Below the pieces are notes generated by a model. It had not been told where the DNA came from, made no database searches, and saw only the letters and a program-made list of their open reading frames with translations. The translations under genes were made by a program, and so were the position numbers. Of a DNA stretch of 31,573 bases, positions 1 through 6,896 are shown in pieces; the stretch's first letter is position 1, and every line of letters starts with the position of its first letter. This DNA is from a virus, in the IMG/VR virus record IMGVR_UViG_3300025897_000043, positions 1-31,573 of that record; one strand, given 5' to 3'.

Positions 1-1119
1 GATAGATTAATAACTCCTAAGTTTAATAAAGATGGTTCGTTATCTAAAGTACCTAAGTTAACTGATGAAGAACTTATTAAAGTTAAAGCTACTGACTACA
101 AACCTTTTATGCGGCAGAAGTGGGTAGAGTTTAATCTTGCTAGTAGAAAACAAATTGGTGAATACCTTATAGACTTTGGATGGAAACCAAAAAAGTTTAC
201 ACCTACTGGTCAGCCTATTGTAGATGAAAGTACTTTAGAAAAAGTTAAAGGTATACCAGAAGCTACACTTATATCTGAGTTTATGATGTTACAAAAAAGA
301 GTAGCACAAGTTTCTTCTTGGTTAGAATTATCTAAGGATAGCAGGGTTCATGGATTTGTTATACCTAACGGAGCTATCACAGGAAGAATGACACACCGCA
401 GTCCAAACGTTGCTCAAACACCAAGCTCTAATAAACCTTATGGTAAAGAATGTAGAGAATGTTGGACAGTACCAGAAGGATATAAGTTAGTAGGTATAGA
501 TGCATCTGGTTTGGAGCTTAGAGTATTAGCACATTACATGAAGAATAAGGAATACATAAATGAAATCGTCAACGGAGATATTCACACAACAAATCAAAAC
601 CTTGCTAGACTTGGATCACGCAGTCAGGCTAAAACTTTCATCTATGCCCTCATCTACGGAGCAGGAGATGCAAAAATTGGAAGTGTGGTTGGAGGAAATG
701 CTAAAGCAGGTGCAACACTTAGATCTAGTTTTATCCGCAATTTACCCTCGCTTGGAAATCTTACAACTTCTGTTGAAAGAGCGGCACAAACAAGAAAGTA
801 TCTTAAAGCATTAGACGGTAGAGTAATACATATTAGAAAAGTTTATTCTGCTTTGAATACTTTATTGCAAGGAGGAGGTGCTGTTATTATGAAGACTGCA
901 CTTGTCTTATTAGATAATCGCATAAAAGAACTTGGACTAAATGCACATTTTGTAGCTAATGTACATGATGAATGGCAGATAGAAGTTAAAGAAGATCAAG
1001 CTGATCAAGTAGGGCAACTAGGAGTCCAGGCTATAAGAGATACACAACAAGTTTTAAATCTTAATTGCCCTTTAGATGGAGAGTATCAAATAGGAGATAA
1101 CTGGAGTGAAACACACTGA
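1..1119 (+). CDS. DNA polymerase family A, C-terminal part (5' end off-window)
   Basis: Replicative phage DNA polymerase, palm and fingers portion. The frame is open from base 1 with no stop, so the first ATG at 109 is internal and the gene begins before the window. Motif A (DASGLELR, 499-522), motif B or O-helix (from Arg at 619 to the YG at 655-660) and motif C (VHDEW, 961-975) are all present with their carboxylates. The residue matching E. coli Phe762 is Tyr (codon 643-645: R-S-Q-A-K-T-F-I-Y), as in T7 polymerase. No exonuclease domain can be judged because the N-terminus is missing. It overlaps the endonuclease VII-like gene by 14 bases and heads the plus-strand replication block. Very confident of the family. 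Confidence 0.95.
   Translation, partial: DRLITPKFNKDGSLSKVPKLTDEELIKVKATDYKPFMRQKWVEFNLASRKQIGEYLIDFGWKPKKFTPTGQPIVDESTLEKVKGIPEATLISEFMMLQKRVAQVSSWLELSKDSRVHGFVIPNGAITGRMTHRSPNVAQTPSSNKPYGKECRECWTVPEGYKLVGIDASGLELRVLAHYMKNKEYINEIVNGDIHTTNQNLARLGSRSQAKTFIYALIYGAGDAKIGSVVGGNAKAGATLRSSFIRNLPSLGNLTTSVERAAQTRKYLKALDGRVIHIRKVYSALNTLLQGGGAVIMKTALVLLDNRIKELGLNAHFVANVHDEWQIEVKEDQADQVGQLGVQAIRDTQQVLNLNCPLDGEYQIGDNWSETH
1092..1096 (+). promoter_or_regulatory. Ribosome binding site for the GTG start of the endonuclease VII-like gene
   Basis: AGGAG lies nine bases before the GTG at 1106, inside the polymerase 3' end. It favours this GTG over the in-frame ATG at 1151, which would start close to the first zinc-knuckle cysteines. 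Confidence 0.5.
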
Positions 1120-1564
1120 ACAATTAAATCTTTTTAAGATAGATAATTCAATGTATGTAGAAAAAGAAAGTGATACAATAAGATGTAGACATTGTAATAT
1201 TAAAAAAGATAAAAAGTTTTTTGGTATTAGAAACAAAGTAGCAGAAGGAACAGAACCTTCTCGCCATACAATATGTTCAGAGTGTAAAATTAGTAAAGAT
1301 AAAACAGTAGATATGTTAAGGCAAACAAATCCTTTTCCTACTGATCCAAACTATCAATGTCCTTTATGTTTAAGAGATGAAAAAGAATTAAAAAGAAATG
1401 GTAGATGGAAAAAATTAACTCCTTGGACATTAGATCATTGTCATGATACTGAAACGTTTAGAGGATATATCTGCCATGATTGTAACACAGCATTAGGTAG
1501 AGTATTAGATAGTACAGATACTCTTAAAAGATGTATTAAATATTTAAAAGGAAAATTAAAATGA
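1106..1564 (+). CDS. Endonuclease VII-like HNH nuclease (Holliday junction/branch resolving)
   Basis: 152 aa with a GTG start. The C-terminal half matches the phage recombination endonuclease VII family: a CPLC pair (Cys85/88), the catalytic LDHCHDT motif (residues 109-115), RGYIC and CHDCNTALG (Cys123/126, Asn127), then a helical tail containing YLKG. The four cysteines would bind structural zinc and the His/Asp/Asn form the metal-finger active site that cuts branched DNA. The N-terminus has a second CxxC pair set (Cys27/30 and Cys57/60), probably an added zinc ribbon. In T4, endonuclease VII clears branched DNA before packaging; the same role is inferred here. It overlaps the polymerase by 14 bases and the next gene by 4, so translation is likely coupled. 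Confidence 0.9.
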   Translation: MKHTEQLNLFKIDNSMYVEKESDTIRCRHCNIKKDKKFFGIRNKVAEGTEPSRHTICSECKISKDKTVDMLRQTNPFPTDPNYQCPLCLRDEKELKRNGRWKKLTPWTLDHCHDTETFRGYICHDCNTALGRVLDSTDTLKRCIKYLKGKLK

Positions 1565-2418
1565 AGAAATTAGATACAGTAGTAGAAGACATCTATAAAG
1601 AAGTATCTAAAATTAGTGACGGTAAAACTTTAAAGGTTACTGAGAAACAATTAGATGAATTTGCAGCAGGTATGAAGTCAGCTATGAAACATTGGCTTAC
1701 TCCCAGAGAAGTAAAGAAACCATACTTACGCATGTCTAATATAGGTAAGCCTGAAAGACAGCTTTGGTATGATATGAAATTAGATCCTAAAGAAAATATT
1801 ATAGATGCTTCTACTCAAATTAAATTTTTGTATGGTCACTTACTAGAAGAAGTTGTTTTGTTCTTGGTTAATTTATCAGGACATAAAATAACAGATCAAC
1901 AAAAAGAAGTTAAAGTTAAAGGAATCAAAGGGCATATGGATTGTAAGATAGATGGAGAAGTTGTAGATATTAAGTCAGCTTCTAACTTTGCCTTTAGAAA
2001 ATTTAAAGATGGTACACTACCTAACAAAGATTCTTTTGGTTATCTTGCACAGCTTGCAGGCTACGAAGAAGCAGAACAATCTACAGGTGGAGGCTTCTTA
2101 GCTATTAACAAAGAGTCAGGGGAACTAAGTTTATTTAAACCTCAGAGTTTAGATAAGCCTAACATTAAACAAAAGATTGATACCCTTAATAAACAATTAA
2201 AAAAGAAAACACCTCCTGCTAGATGCCATGATACTGTACCTAATGGATCTTATGGTAACATGCAGTTACCTACAGAATGTAAATGGTGTCCACATAAATT
2301 TGTATGTCATGCAGATGCTAATGAAGGTAAAGGTTTAAGAACTTTTAAATACTCTACAGGCTTTACATATCTAACTAAAGTTGTACGTTTACCTAAAGTA
2401 GAAGAAGTGCATGCCTAG
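1561..2418 (+). CDS. PD-(D/E)XK exonuclease, Cas4/RecB-like with a cysteine cluster
   Basis: 285 aa. The nuclease core is visible as GHLLEE (92-97), GHMD (Asp127), VVDIKSAS (Asp136, Lys138) and QLAGY (164-168), the order seen in RecB/Cas4-type exonucleases. Four cysteines flank or follow the core (Cys222, Cys240, Cys243, Cys249, the last three as CKWC and then C), an arrangement that in Cas4 and AddB holds an iron-sulfur cluster. Likely role: 5' or 3' end resection for recombination or degradation of host DNA, the job of gene 6 exonuclease in T7. The start overlaps the preceding stop (ATGA) and the 3' end overlaps the endonuclease I gene by 8 bases. The fold is secure; the cluster is inferred from cysteine spacing. 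Confidence 0.85.
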   Translation: MKKLDTVVEDIYKEVSKISDGKTLKVTEKQLDEFAAGMKSAMKHWLTPREVKKPYLRMSNIGKPERQLWYDMKLDPKENIIDASTQIKFLYGHLLEEVVLFLVNLSGHKITDQQKEVKVKGIKGHMDCKIDGEVVDIKSASNFAFRKFKDGTLPNKDSFGYLAQLAGYEEAEQSTGGGFLAINKESGELSLFKPQSLDKPNIKQKIDTLNKQLKKKTPPARCHDTVPNGSYGNMQLPTECKWCPHKFVCHADANEGKGLRTFKYSTGFTYLTKVVRLPKVEEVHA

Positions 2419-2824
2419 AAGATTTCCACGCAAGGTAAGGCCTAGAGAAAAGAATGTTCCTAAAGGATATGATAGTAAATGGGAATATACTTTACATCAA
2501 ACTTTACTTAAGTCTTGGAATCATCATACAGATAAAGTACCTTACATTGTAGAACATAAGTATGAGCCTGACTTTATAAAAGATAAAATACTTATTGAAG
2601 CTAAAGGTAGATTCTGGGATCACGCAGAATATAGTAAGTACATCTGGATCAGAAAGTCTTTACCTGCTACAATGGAACTTATATTTTTATTTCAAAAACC
2701 TTATGCCCCTATGCCAGGAGCTAAGAAAAGAAAAGACGGTACTAAAAGAACTCACGCTGAATGGGCAGAAGCAAATAATTTTAAATGGTATAGTGAAGAA
2801 ACTTTACCAAAGGAGTTTAAATAA
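2411..2824 (+). CDS. T7-type endonuclease I (Holliday junction resolvase)
   Basis: 137 aa, close to the length of T7 gp3 (149 aa). Catalytic residues of the family are recognisable: Glu25 (KWEYTL), Asp54 (YEPDF) and Glu63/Lys65 (IEAKG), after a basic N-terminus (PRRFPRKVRPREK). The rest follows the family pattern, with a W-x-x-A/E segment near residue 118. It is expected to act as a homodimer resolving branched DNA and breaking down host DNA for nucleotides. It lies between an exonuclease and small genes, as in other T7-like replication blocks. With the endonuclease VII-like gene at 1106 it gives the phage two different junction-cleaving enzymes. Confidence 0.9.
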   Translation: MPRRFPRKVRPREKNVPKGYDSKWEYTLHQTLLKSWNHHTDKVPYIVEHKYEPDFIKDKILIEAKGRFWDHAEYSKYIWIRKSLPATMELIFLFQKPYAPMPGAKKRKDGTKRTHAEWAEANNFKWYSEETLPKEFK

Positions 2825-3096
2825 TGATTGAAAAAACAGGACTTGATGAAGAAGCATATAATGAATTATTAGAAGCAAGAAAAATTAATGAAAGATATAG
2901 ACCAAGTGAATCTATTAAAAGAAATCCAACTCCTATAGACAAGCTTGAATATATAACAGAGTTACTATGTATTTATTGTGACAATAACTTTGAACCAGAA
3001 ACTATTTCTTTTGATCCAAATGAAGGAAATCCTAGTTGGAAAGATTGTGAAGTAGCTTGTGCATATATTAGTGATATTAGAAAGGAGTTAAAATAA
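2824..3096 (+). CDS. Small hypothetical protein (90 aa)
   Basis: Not recognised. Charged and probably helical at the N-terminus (DEEAYNELLEARKINERYR), with three central cysteines (CIYC, then CEVAC) that do not form an obvious zinc motif. The start codon shares one base with the stop of the endonuclease I gene (TAATG), and its own stop shares one base with the next start, so it belongs to the same transcript. No signal peptide or membrane segment. Confidence 0.7.
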   Translation: MIEKTGLDEEAYNELLEARKINERYRPSESIKRNPTPIDKLEYITELLCIYCDNNFEPETISFDPNEGNPSWKDCEVACAYISDIRKELK

Positions 3097-3338
3097 TGAC
3101 AGATGTAGTTAATAATCCAGACCATTATAATCAAGGAAAGATTGAATGTATTGATGCTATTAAAGCTATGCTAAGTACAGAAGAATATATTGGATATTTG
3201 CGCGGTAACTCACAGAAATATAGATGGAGATACAGATACAAAAACGGAGTAGAAGATTTAAAGAAAGCAGAATGGTATGAAGCTAGACTCTTAGCAACAA
3301 TAGAAGATACAGAAGTGGAGTATTACAATGCTAAGTAG
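3096..3338 (+). CDS. DUF3310 family protein (SaV-like)
   Basis: 80 aa, matching the DUF3310 pattern end to end: VNNPDHYNQGKIECIDAI, then EYIGYLRGNSQKYRWRYR, then KNGVEDLKKAEWYEARL. The family is common in phage nucleotide-metabolism and replication blocks, but its biochemical role is not established. It has no membrane segment. The 3' end overlaps the following membrane protein gene by 11 bases. Family assignment is firm; function is unknown. Confidence 0.88.
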   Translation: MTDVVNNPDHYNQGKIECIDAIKAMLSTEEYIGYLRGNSQKYRWRYRYKNGVEDLKKAEWYEARLLATIEDTEVEYYNAK

Positions 3339-3618
3339 ATTATTATACATGATACCTTTCTTTGGTATGGTAATAGGATCATACTTTATATGGAGTGCAG
3401 ATATAAGAGCAGCATTAATTATGTCAGGTCTTGCATTAACACAAAGTTTAATATGTTTTGCTTATCTTACATTTCAAATTACAGTAAACGGAACAGAAGG
3501 AACATTAGAAGTAGAAGTAAAACTATGGGATGCTCTTATGCCTGTTATATTTTTAATGTTATCTTCTACAATATTTTTATTATTAACTTATCAAATAGCA
3601 CAGGCATTTAGCTTATGA
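3328..3618 (+). CDS. Small three-helix membrane protein
   Basis: 96 aa, not recognised. Three hydrophobic segments at about residues 4-22, 28-50 and 69-91, with a short polar loop rich in Glu and Gly (residues 52-66) between the second and third. It lies between DUF3310 and the SecB homologue and overlaps both (11 bases and ATGA), so all three are probably made together. A small early or middle inner-membrane protein next to an export chaperone could modify the host envelope, but that is inference. It could also be an anti-host toxin or an exclusion protein. Confidence 0.7.
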   Translation: MLSRLLYMIPFFGMVIGSYFIWSADIRAALIMSGLALTQSLICFAYLTFQITVNGTEGTLEVEVKLWDALMPVIFLMLSSTIFLLLTYQIAQAFSL

Positions 3619-4058
3619 GTAATGAGATAAATATAAAAGCAATTTTTTTAAAAGAAAGCAGTCTTGAAATACCAGAGAGTCCTGACATTTTTTTTAATAC
3701 TTCTAATGAAGTAGTTACTGAATTGAATTGTACATCTTCTTTTTCTTCTTTTGAAATTAACAATGAAGATAACTATGAAATAACTTTAGCTTTAGAACTT
3801 ATAGCTAAAGATAAAACATACAATAAAATTTTATACATATTAAACTTTATTTACTCAGGATTTTTTAGTCTTAAAAATTATACAAAGCAAGAAGAAATAG
3901 ATGAAGCATTGGCTGTAGATTGTCCTAACATAATATTTCCTTATGCAAGACAATATGTTTCTACAATCACAGGGTTAACTTCTTTACCTGTTTCTTTAAT
4001 ACAAGATATTAACTTTAAAAAATTATATTACAATGAAATTGGAAAGGAATACAAATGA
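3615..4058 (+). CDS. secB: SecB-like protein-export chaperone
   Basis: 147 aa, the usual SecB length. Recognisable along the whole chain: an N-terminal strand (INIKAIFLKESSLEIPESP), a YEITLALELIAK strand matching E. coli YEVVLRVTVTAS, a GFFSL turn matching GIFSI, and the hallmark CPNIIFPYAR at 103-112 against CPNILFPYAR in E. coli, followed by an INFKKLYYNE tail matching VNFDALFMNY. SecB is a tetrameric cytosolic chaperone that keeps pre-proteins unfolded and delivers them to SecA. The gene overlaps both neighbours (ATGA at each end) in the phage metabolic block, so it is an integral phage gene rather than a stray host fragment. The phage also encodes four Sec-exported proteins at 6893-9817, which are candidate clients; that link is inference. 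Confidence 0.87.
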   Translation: MSNEINIKAIFLKESSLEIPESPDIFFNTSNEVVTELNCTSSFSSFEINNEDNYEITLALELIAKDKTYNKILYILNFIYSGFFSLKNYTKQEEIDEALAVDCPNIIFPYARQYVSTITGLTSLPVSLIQDINFKKLYYNEIGKEYK

Positions 4059-5974
4059 ACACTACTGAACTACCTACTAACTATCAACAGTTTATACATC
4101 TAAGCAGATATGCTAGATGGAATGAAGAACATCAACGTAGAGAAACTTGGGAAGAAACTGTAACAAGATACTTTGATTTTTTTGGAAAACAAATAGTACA
4201 AAATACTAAATTAAATAAAGTTGACTATGCTGTAATTAGATCTACATTACAAAAAGCTGTGTTGTCATTAGATGTTATGCCAAGTATGAGAGCATTGATG
4301 TCAGCAGGTAATGCTTTAGAAAAAGATAACGTAGCAGGATTTAACTGTAGCTATGTAGCTGTTGATACACCTAGAGCTTTTGATGAAACATTATACATAC
4401 TTATGTGTGGTACAGGGGTAGGGTTTAGCGTTGAACGTCAATACATAAATCAATTACCAGATTTACCAGAGGATTTATTTCCTACAGATACTGTTATTAA
4501 AGTAGCTGATTCTAAGATTGGATGGGCAAAGTCCTACAAAGAACTTATGTCTTTACTATATGCAGGACAGATTCCTACATGGGATGTTTCAAACATTAGA
4601 CCTTATGGTGCTAGACTTAAAACTTTTGGAGGCAGAGCAAGTGGCCCAGATCCTCTTGAAGAGTTGTTTGATTTTACTATTAATATTTTTAAAGATGCAA
4701 TGGAGAAACAACAAAGAAAACTTCATTCATTAAACTGTCATGATTTGATGTGTAAGATTGCAGAAGTTGTAGTGGTAGGTGGAGTAAGGCGAAGTGCTTT
4801 AATCTCTCTTAGCAATCTCTCAGACAGTCGCATGCGTAATGCTAAGTCAGGTGCTTGGTGGGAAGATAATCAGCAAAGAGCATTAGCTAATAACTCTGTA
4901 GCCTATACAGAAAAACCAGACGTAGGTACTTTTATGCGTGAATGGTTATCTTTGTATGAATCTAAAAGTGGTGAGCGTGGTATCTTTAATCGTCAAGCTG
5001 CAGAGAAACAAGCATCAAAGAATGGTAGGCGAGAAGACTATAAAGACTTTGGTTGTAATCCTTGTAGTGAAATTATTCTACGCAATAAACAATTCTGTAA
5101 TCTTACTGAGGTTGTAGTTAGAGAAGATGATGATATTAATACTTTAAAAACTAAAACAGAAGCAGCGACTATACTTGGTACATTCCAGGCTACGCTAACA
5201 AATTTTAGATACCTGACAAGTAAATGGAAACACAATACTTTAGAAGAGTCATTGCTTGGTGTATCACTTACAGGTATAATGGACAATGTTAATATGATAA
5301 ATGGCAAGATAGATTTACAAGAGTTAAAAGATCTGTCAATATCCGTTAATAAAGTATGGGCTAAGAAACTAGGTATCCCCCAATCCGCAGCAATTACCTG
5401 CGTTAAACCTAGCGGAACAGTAAGTCAACTGGTCAATAGTGCTTCTGGTATTCACACTAGACATAGCCCATACTACCTTCGCACCGTCAGAGCAGATAAG
5501 AAAGATCCTTTAGCAAAATTAATGGTAGATGCAGGAGTCTATCATGAAGATGATCTTACTAAACCAGAACACACTTATGTCTTTTACTTTCCTATGAAGA
5601 GTCCTAAAGGTGCGCTGACTAGAAAAGATATATCAGCTATTGAACACTTAAATATCTGGAAGGACTATCAAGATAAATGGTGTGAGCATAAACCTTCTGT
5701 AACAATCTCAGTTAAAGAAGAAGAACAATTAGATGTAGGAGCTTGGGTTTATAAAAATCTAGATGAAACATCTGGTATCTCTTTCTTACCTTACTCAGAT
5801 CATTCATATAAACAAGCTCCTTATCAAGAGATAACTTATAATGAATATAGAAAATGGTTAAAGAAAACTACAGACATAGTAGATTGGTCTAAGATAACAG
5901 AGTATGAGACAGAAGATAATACTGAAAATACTAAAGAGCTTGCATGTAGTGCAGGAACTTGTGAGATAATTTAA
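4055..5974 (+). CDS. nrdJ: Class II adenosylcobalamin-dependent ribonucleotide reductase, monomeric RTPR type
   Basis: 639 aa, somewhat shorter than Lactobacillus leichmannii RTPR (739 aa). All known functional cysteines have partners. Cys98 (GFNCSY) and Cys348 form the substrate-reducing pair, Cys337 is the thiyl radical site in NPCSE with Glu339, and Cys631/Cys636 form the C-terminal shuttle (LACSAGTCEII). The spacing from Cys337 to Cys348 is 11, identical to Cys408-Cys419 in RTPR, and Cys631-Cys636 matches 731-736. It reduces ribonucleoside triphosphates to dNTPs using adenosylcobalamin, without oxygen or a second subunit. It starts with ATGA overlap from secB and ends with overlap into the next gene. 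The phage therefore depends on host or environmental B12. Confidence 0.95.
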   Translation: MNTTELPTNYQQFIHLSRYARWNEEHQRRETWEETVTRYFDFFGKQIVQNTKLNKVDYAVIRSTLQKAVLSLDVMPSMRALMSAGNALEKDNVAGFNCSYVAVDTPRAFDETLYILMCGTGVGFSVERQYINQLPDLPEDLFPTDTVIKVADSKIGWAKSYKELMSLLYAGQIPTWDVSNIRPYGARLKTFGGRASGPDPLEELFDFTINIFKDAMEKQQRKLHSLNCHDLMCKIAEVVVVGGVRRSALISLSNLSDSRMRNAKSGAWWEDNQQRALANNSVAYTEKPDVGTFMREWLSLYESKSGERGIFNRQAAEKQASKNGRREDYKDFGCNPCSEIILRNKQFCNLTEVVVREDDDINTLKTKTEAATILGTFQATLTNFRYLTSKWKHNTLEESLLGVSLTGIMDNVNMINGKIDLQELKDLSISVNKVWAKKLGIPQSAAITCVKPSGTVSQLVNSASGIHTRHSPYYLRTVRADKKDPLAKLMVDAGVYHEDDLTKPEHTYVFYFPMKSPKGALTRKDISAIEHLNIWKDYQDKWCEHKPSVTISVKEEEQLDVGAWVYKNLDETSGISFLPYSDHSYKQAPYQEITYNEYRKWLKKTTDIVDWSKITEYETEDNTENTKELACSAGTCEII

Positions 5975-6201
5975 TGGCAAGAATAAAAAGGGAAGAAGCA
6001 AAGTTGTTAGCGTATGCAATTTTGTTTAATAAACAAGGACAGTTAATTACTGAACGTACAAGTACAGACATTACACAATTAAAAAAACATTTAACTAAAG
6101 AAGATTTTAACCTGTTACAGTCCACAATGCGAAGCGCGACCAGAGAATTAGATAATGTACATAATAAAATAGAAGCGGATTTAAATGGGCGAAAAGCATA
6201 G
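5974..6201 (+). CDS. Small hypothetical protein (75 aa)
   Basis: Not recognised. Basic and mostly helical in appearance; residues 40-65 (EDFNLLQSTMRSATRELDNV) look amphipathic. The start shares a base with the RNR stop (TAATG) and the stop TAG shares its G with the GTG start of the next gene, so it is translated within the same operon. No cysteines, signal peptide or membrane segment. A glutaredoxin role, sometimes seen beside RNR genes, is excluded by the lack of cysteines. Confidence 0.7.
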   Translation: MARIKREEAKLLAYAILFNKQGQLITERTSTDITQLKKHLTKEDFNLLQSTMRSATRELDNVHNKIEADLNGRKA

Positions 6202-6896
6202 TGATAGACTTTAAAAGTTTAATTGATCCTATGTCTGTTGAGGAATTTAAAACAGAATATAAAGATAAAAAATTCTGTGTTATTAAAGGAAATAGATTTA
6301 GAAGATTTATGTACAGTAATATTATTTCTTGGCATAGACTTTCTGATTACATTAATAATGATAGAGCAGTAGCAGGCATACAAGCTATACTACCCAATGG
6401 TAAAAAACTTTGTATGGAAAAAAATAATCTTTATCAAGGATCTAAAACTTCATGGGCTAAAAAAGATTACTTTGATAAAAAATATTTACATACTCTTTGG
6501 AATAACAATGGATCTATTATACTAACTAAAGCATCTATGCTTACTCAAAGTATTTCAGATATAGCAGAAGCTATAGAGACAGAGTTTAAAGGCGCATGTG
6601 ATGCTCATTTTTATTGTAGTAGAAACTCTAAAGGAAAATCTTTTCGCCCACATATAGATCATGATGATAATTTTCTTGTACATTGCATTGGCTCAGTACA
6701 ATGGACAGTCTGTAATAGTTTTGAAAACAATACAAAAGATGTAGAAACTTTTAAATTAACTGCAGGAGATATGCTTTACATTCCAAAAGGAATAGGCCAT
6801 TCTGCTATACCCTTATCTAAAAGAATATCTATATCTGTTCCTTTATTAGAAGAAAAAAATATAGTGCCTATAAATAGAAACTTTTATAATTTTTAA
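6201..6896 (+). CDS. JmjC/cupin-like 2-oxoglutarate Fe(II) oxygenase
   Basis: 231 aa with a GTG start. The metal site resembles bacterial ribosomal oxygenases (RoxA/YcfD) and related JmjC proteins: His151-x-Asp153 in PHIDHDDNFLVHCIG, followed by GSVQW, and the distal His200 in DMLYIPKGIGHSAIPLS, ending in an ISISVPL strand. The DMLYIPKGIGH stretch matches the family's DMLYLPPG.xH pattern. Such enzymes hydroxylate protein side chains, in RoxA an arginine of ribosomal protein L16. The target here is unknown; a modified host or virion protein is possible. It is the last plus-strand gene, and its TAA interlocks with the TAA of the opposing late operon. Fold confident, substrate unknown. Confidence 0.8.
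   Translation: MIDFKSLIDPMSVEEFKTEYKDKKFCVIKGNRFRRFMYSNIISWHRLSDYINNDRAVAGIQAILPNGKKLCMEKNNLYQGSKTSWAKKDYFDKKYLHTLWNNNGSIILTKASMLTQSISDIAEAIETEFKGACDAHFYCSRNSKGKSFRPHIDHDDNFLVHCIGSVQWTVCNSFENNTKDVETFKLTAGDMLYIPKGIGHSAIPLSKRISISVPLLEEKNIVPINRNFYNF
6893..6896. other. Convergent operon junction with interlocked stop codons
   Basis: The sequence TTAA serves both strands: the plus-strand oxygenase gene stops at 6894-6896 and the minus-strand FecR gene stops at 6893-6895. There is no intergenic space and no stem with a T-run on either side, so any terminator must lie within coding sequence. Confidence 0.9.

Noticed and set aside
560-814. Open frame on + inside the polymerase gene
   Set aside because: Out of frame with conserved polymerase motifs A and B; no ribosome site or family match.
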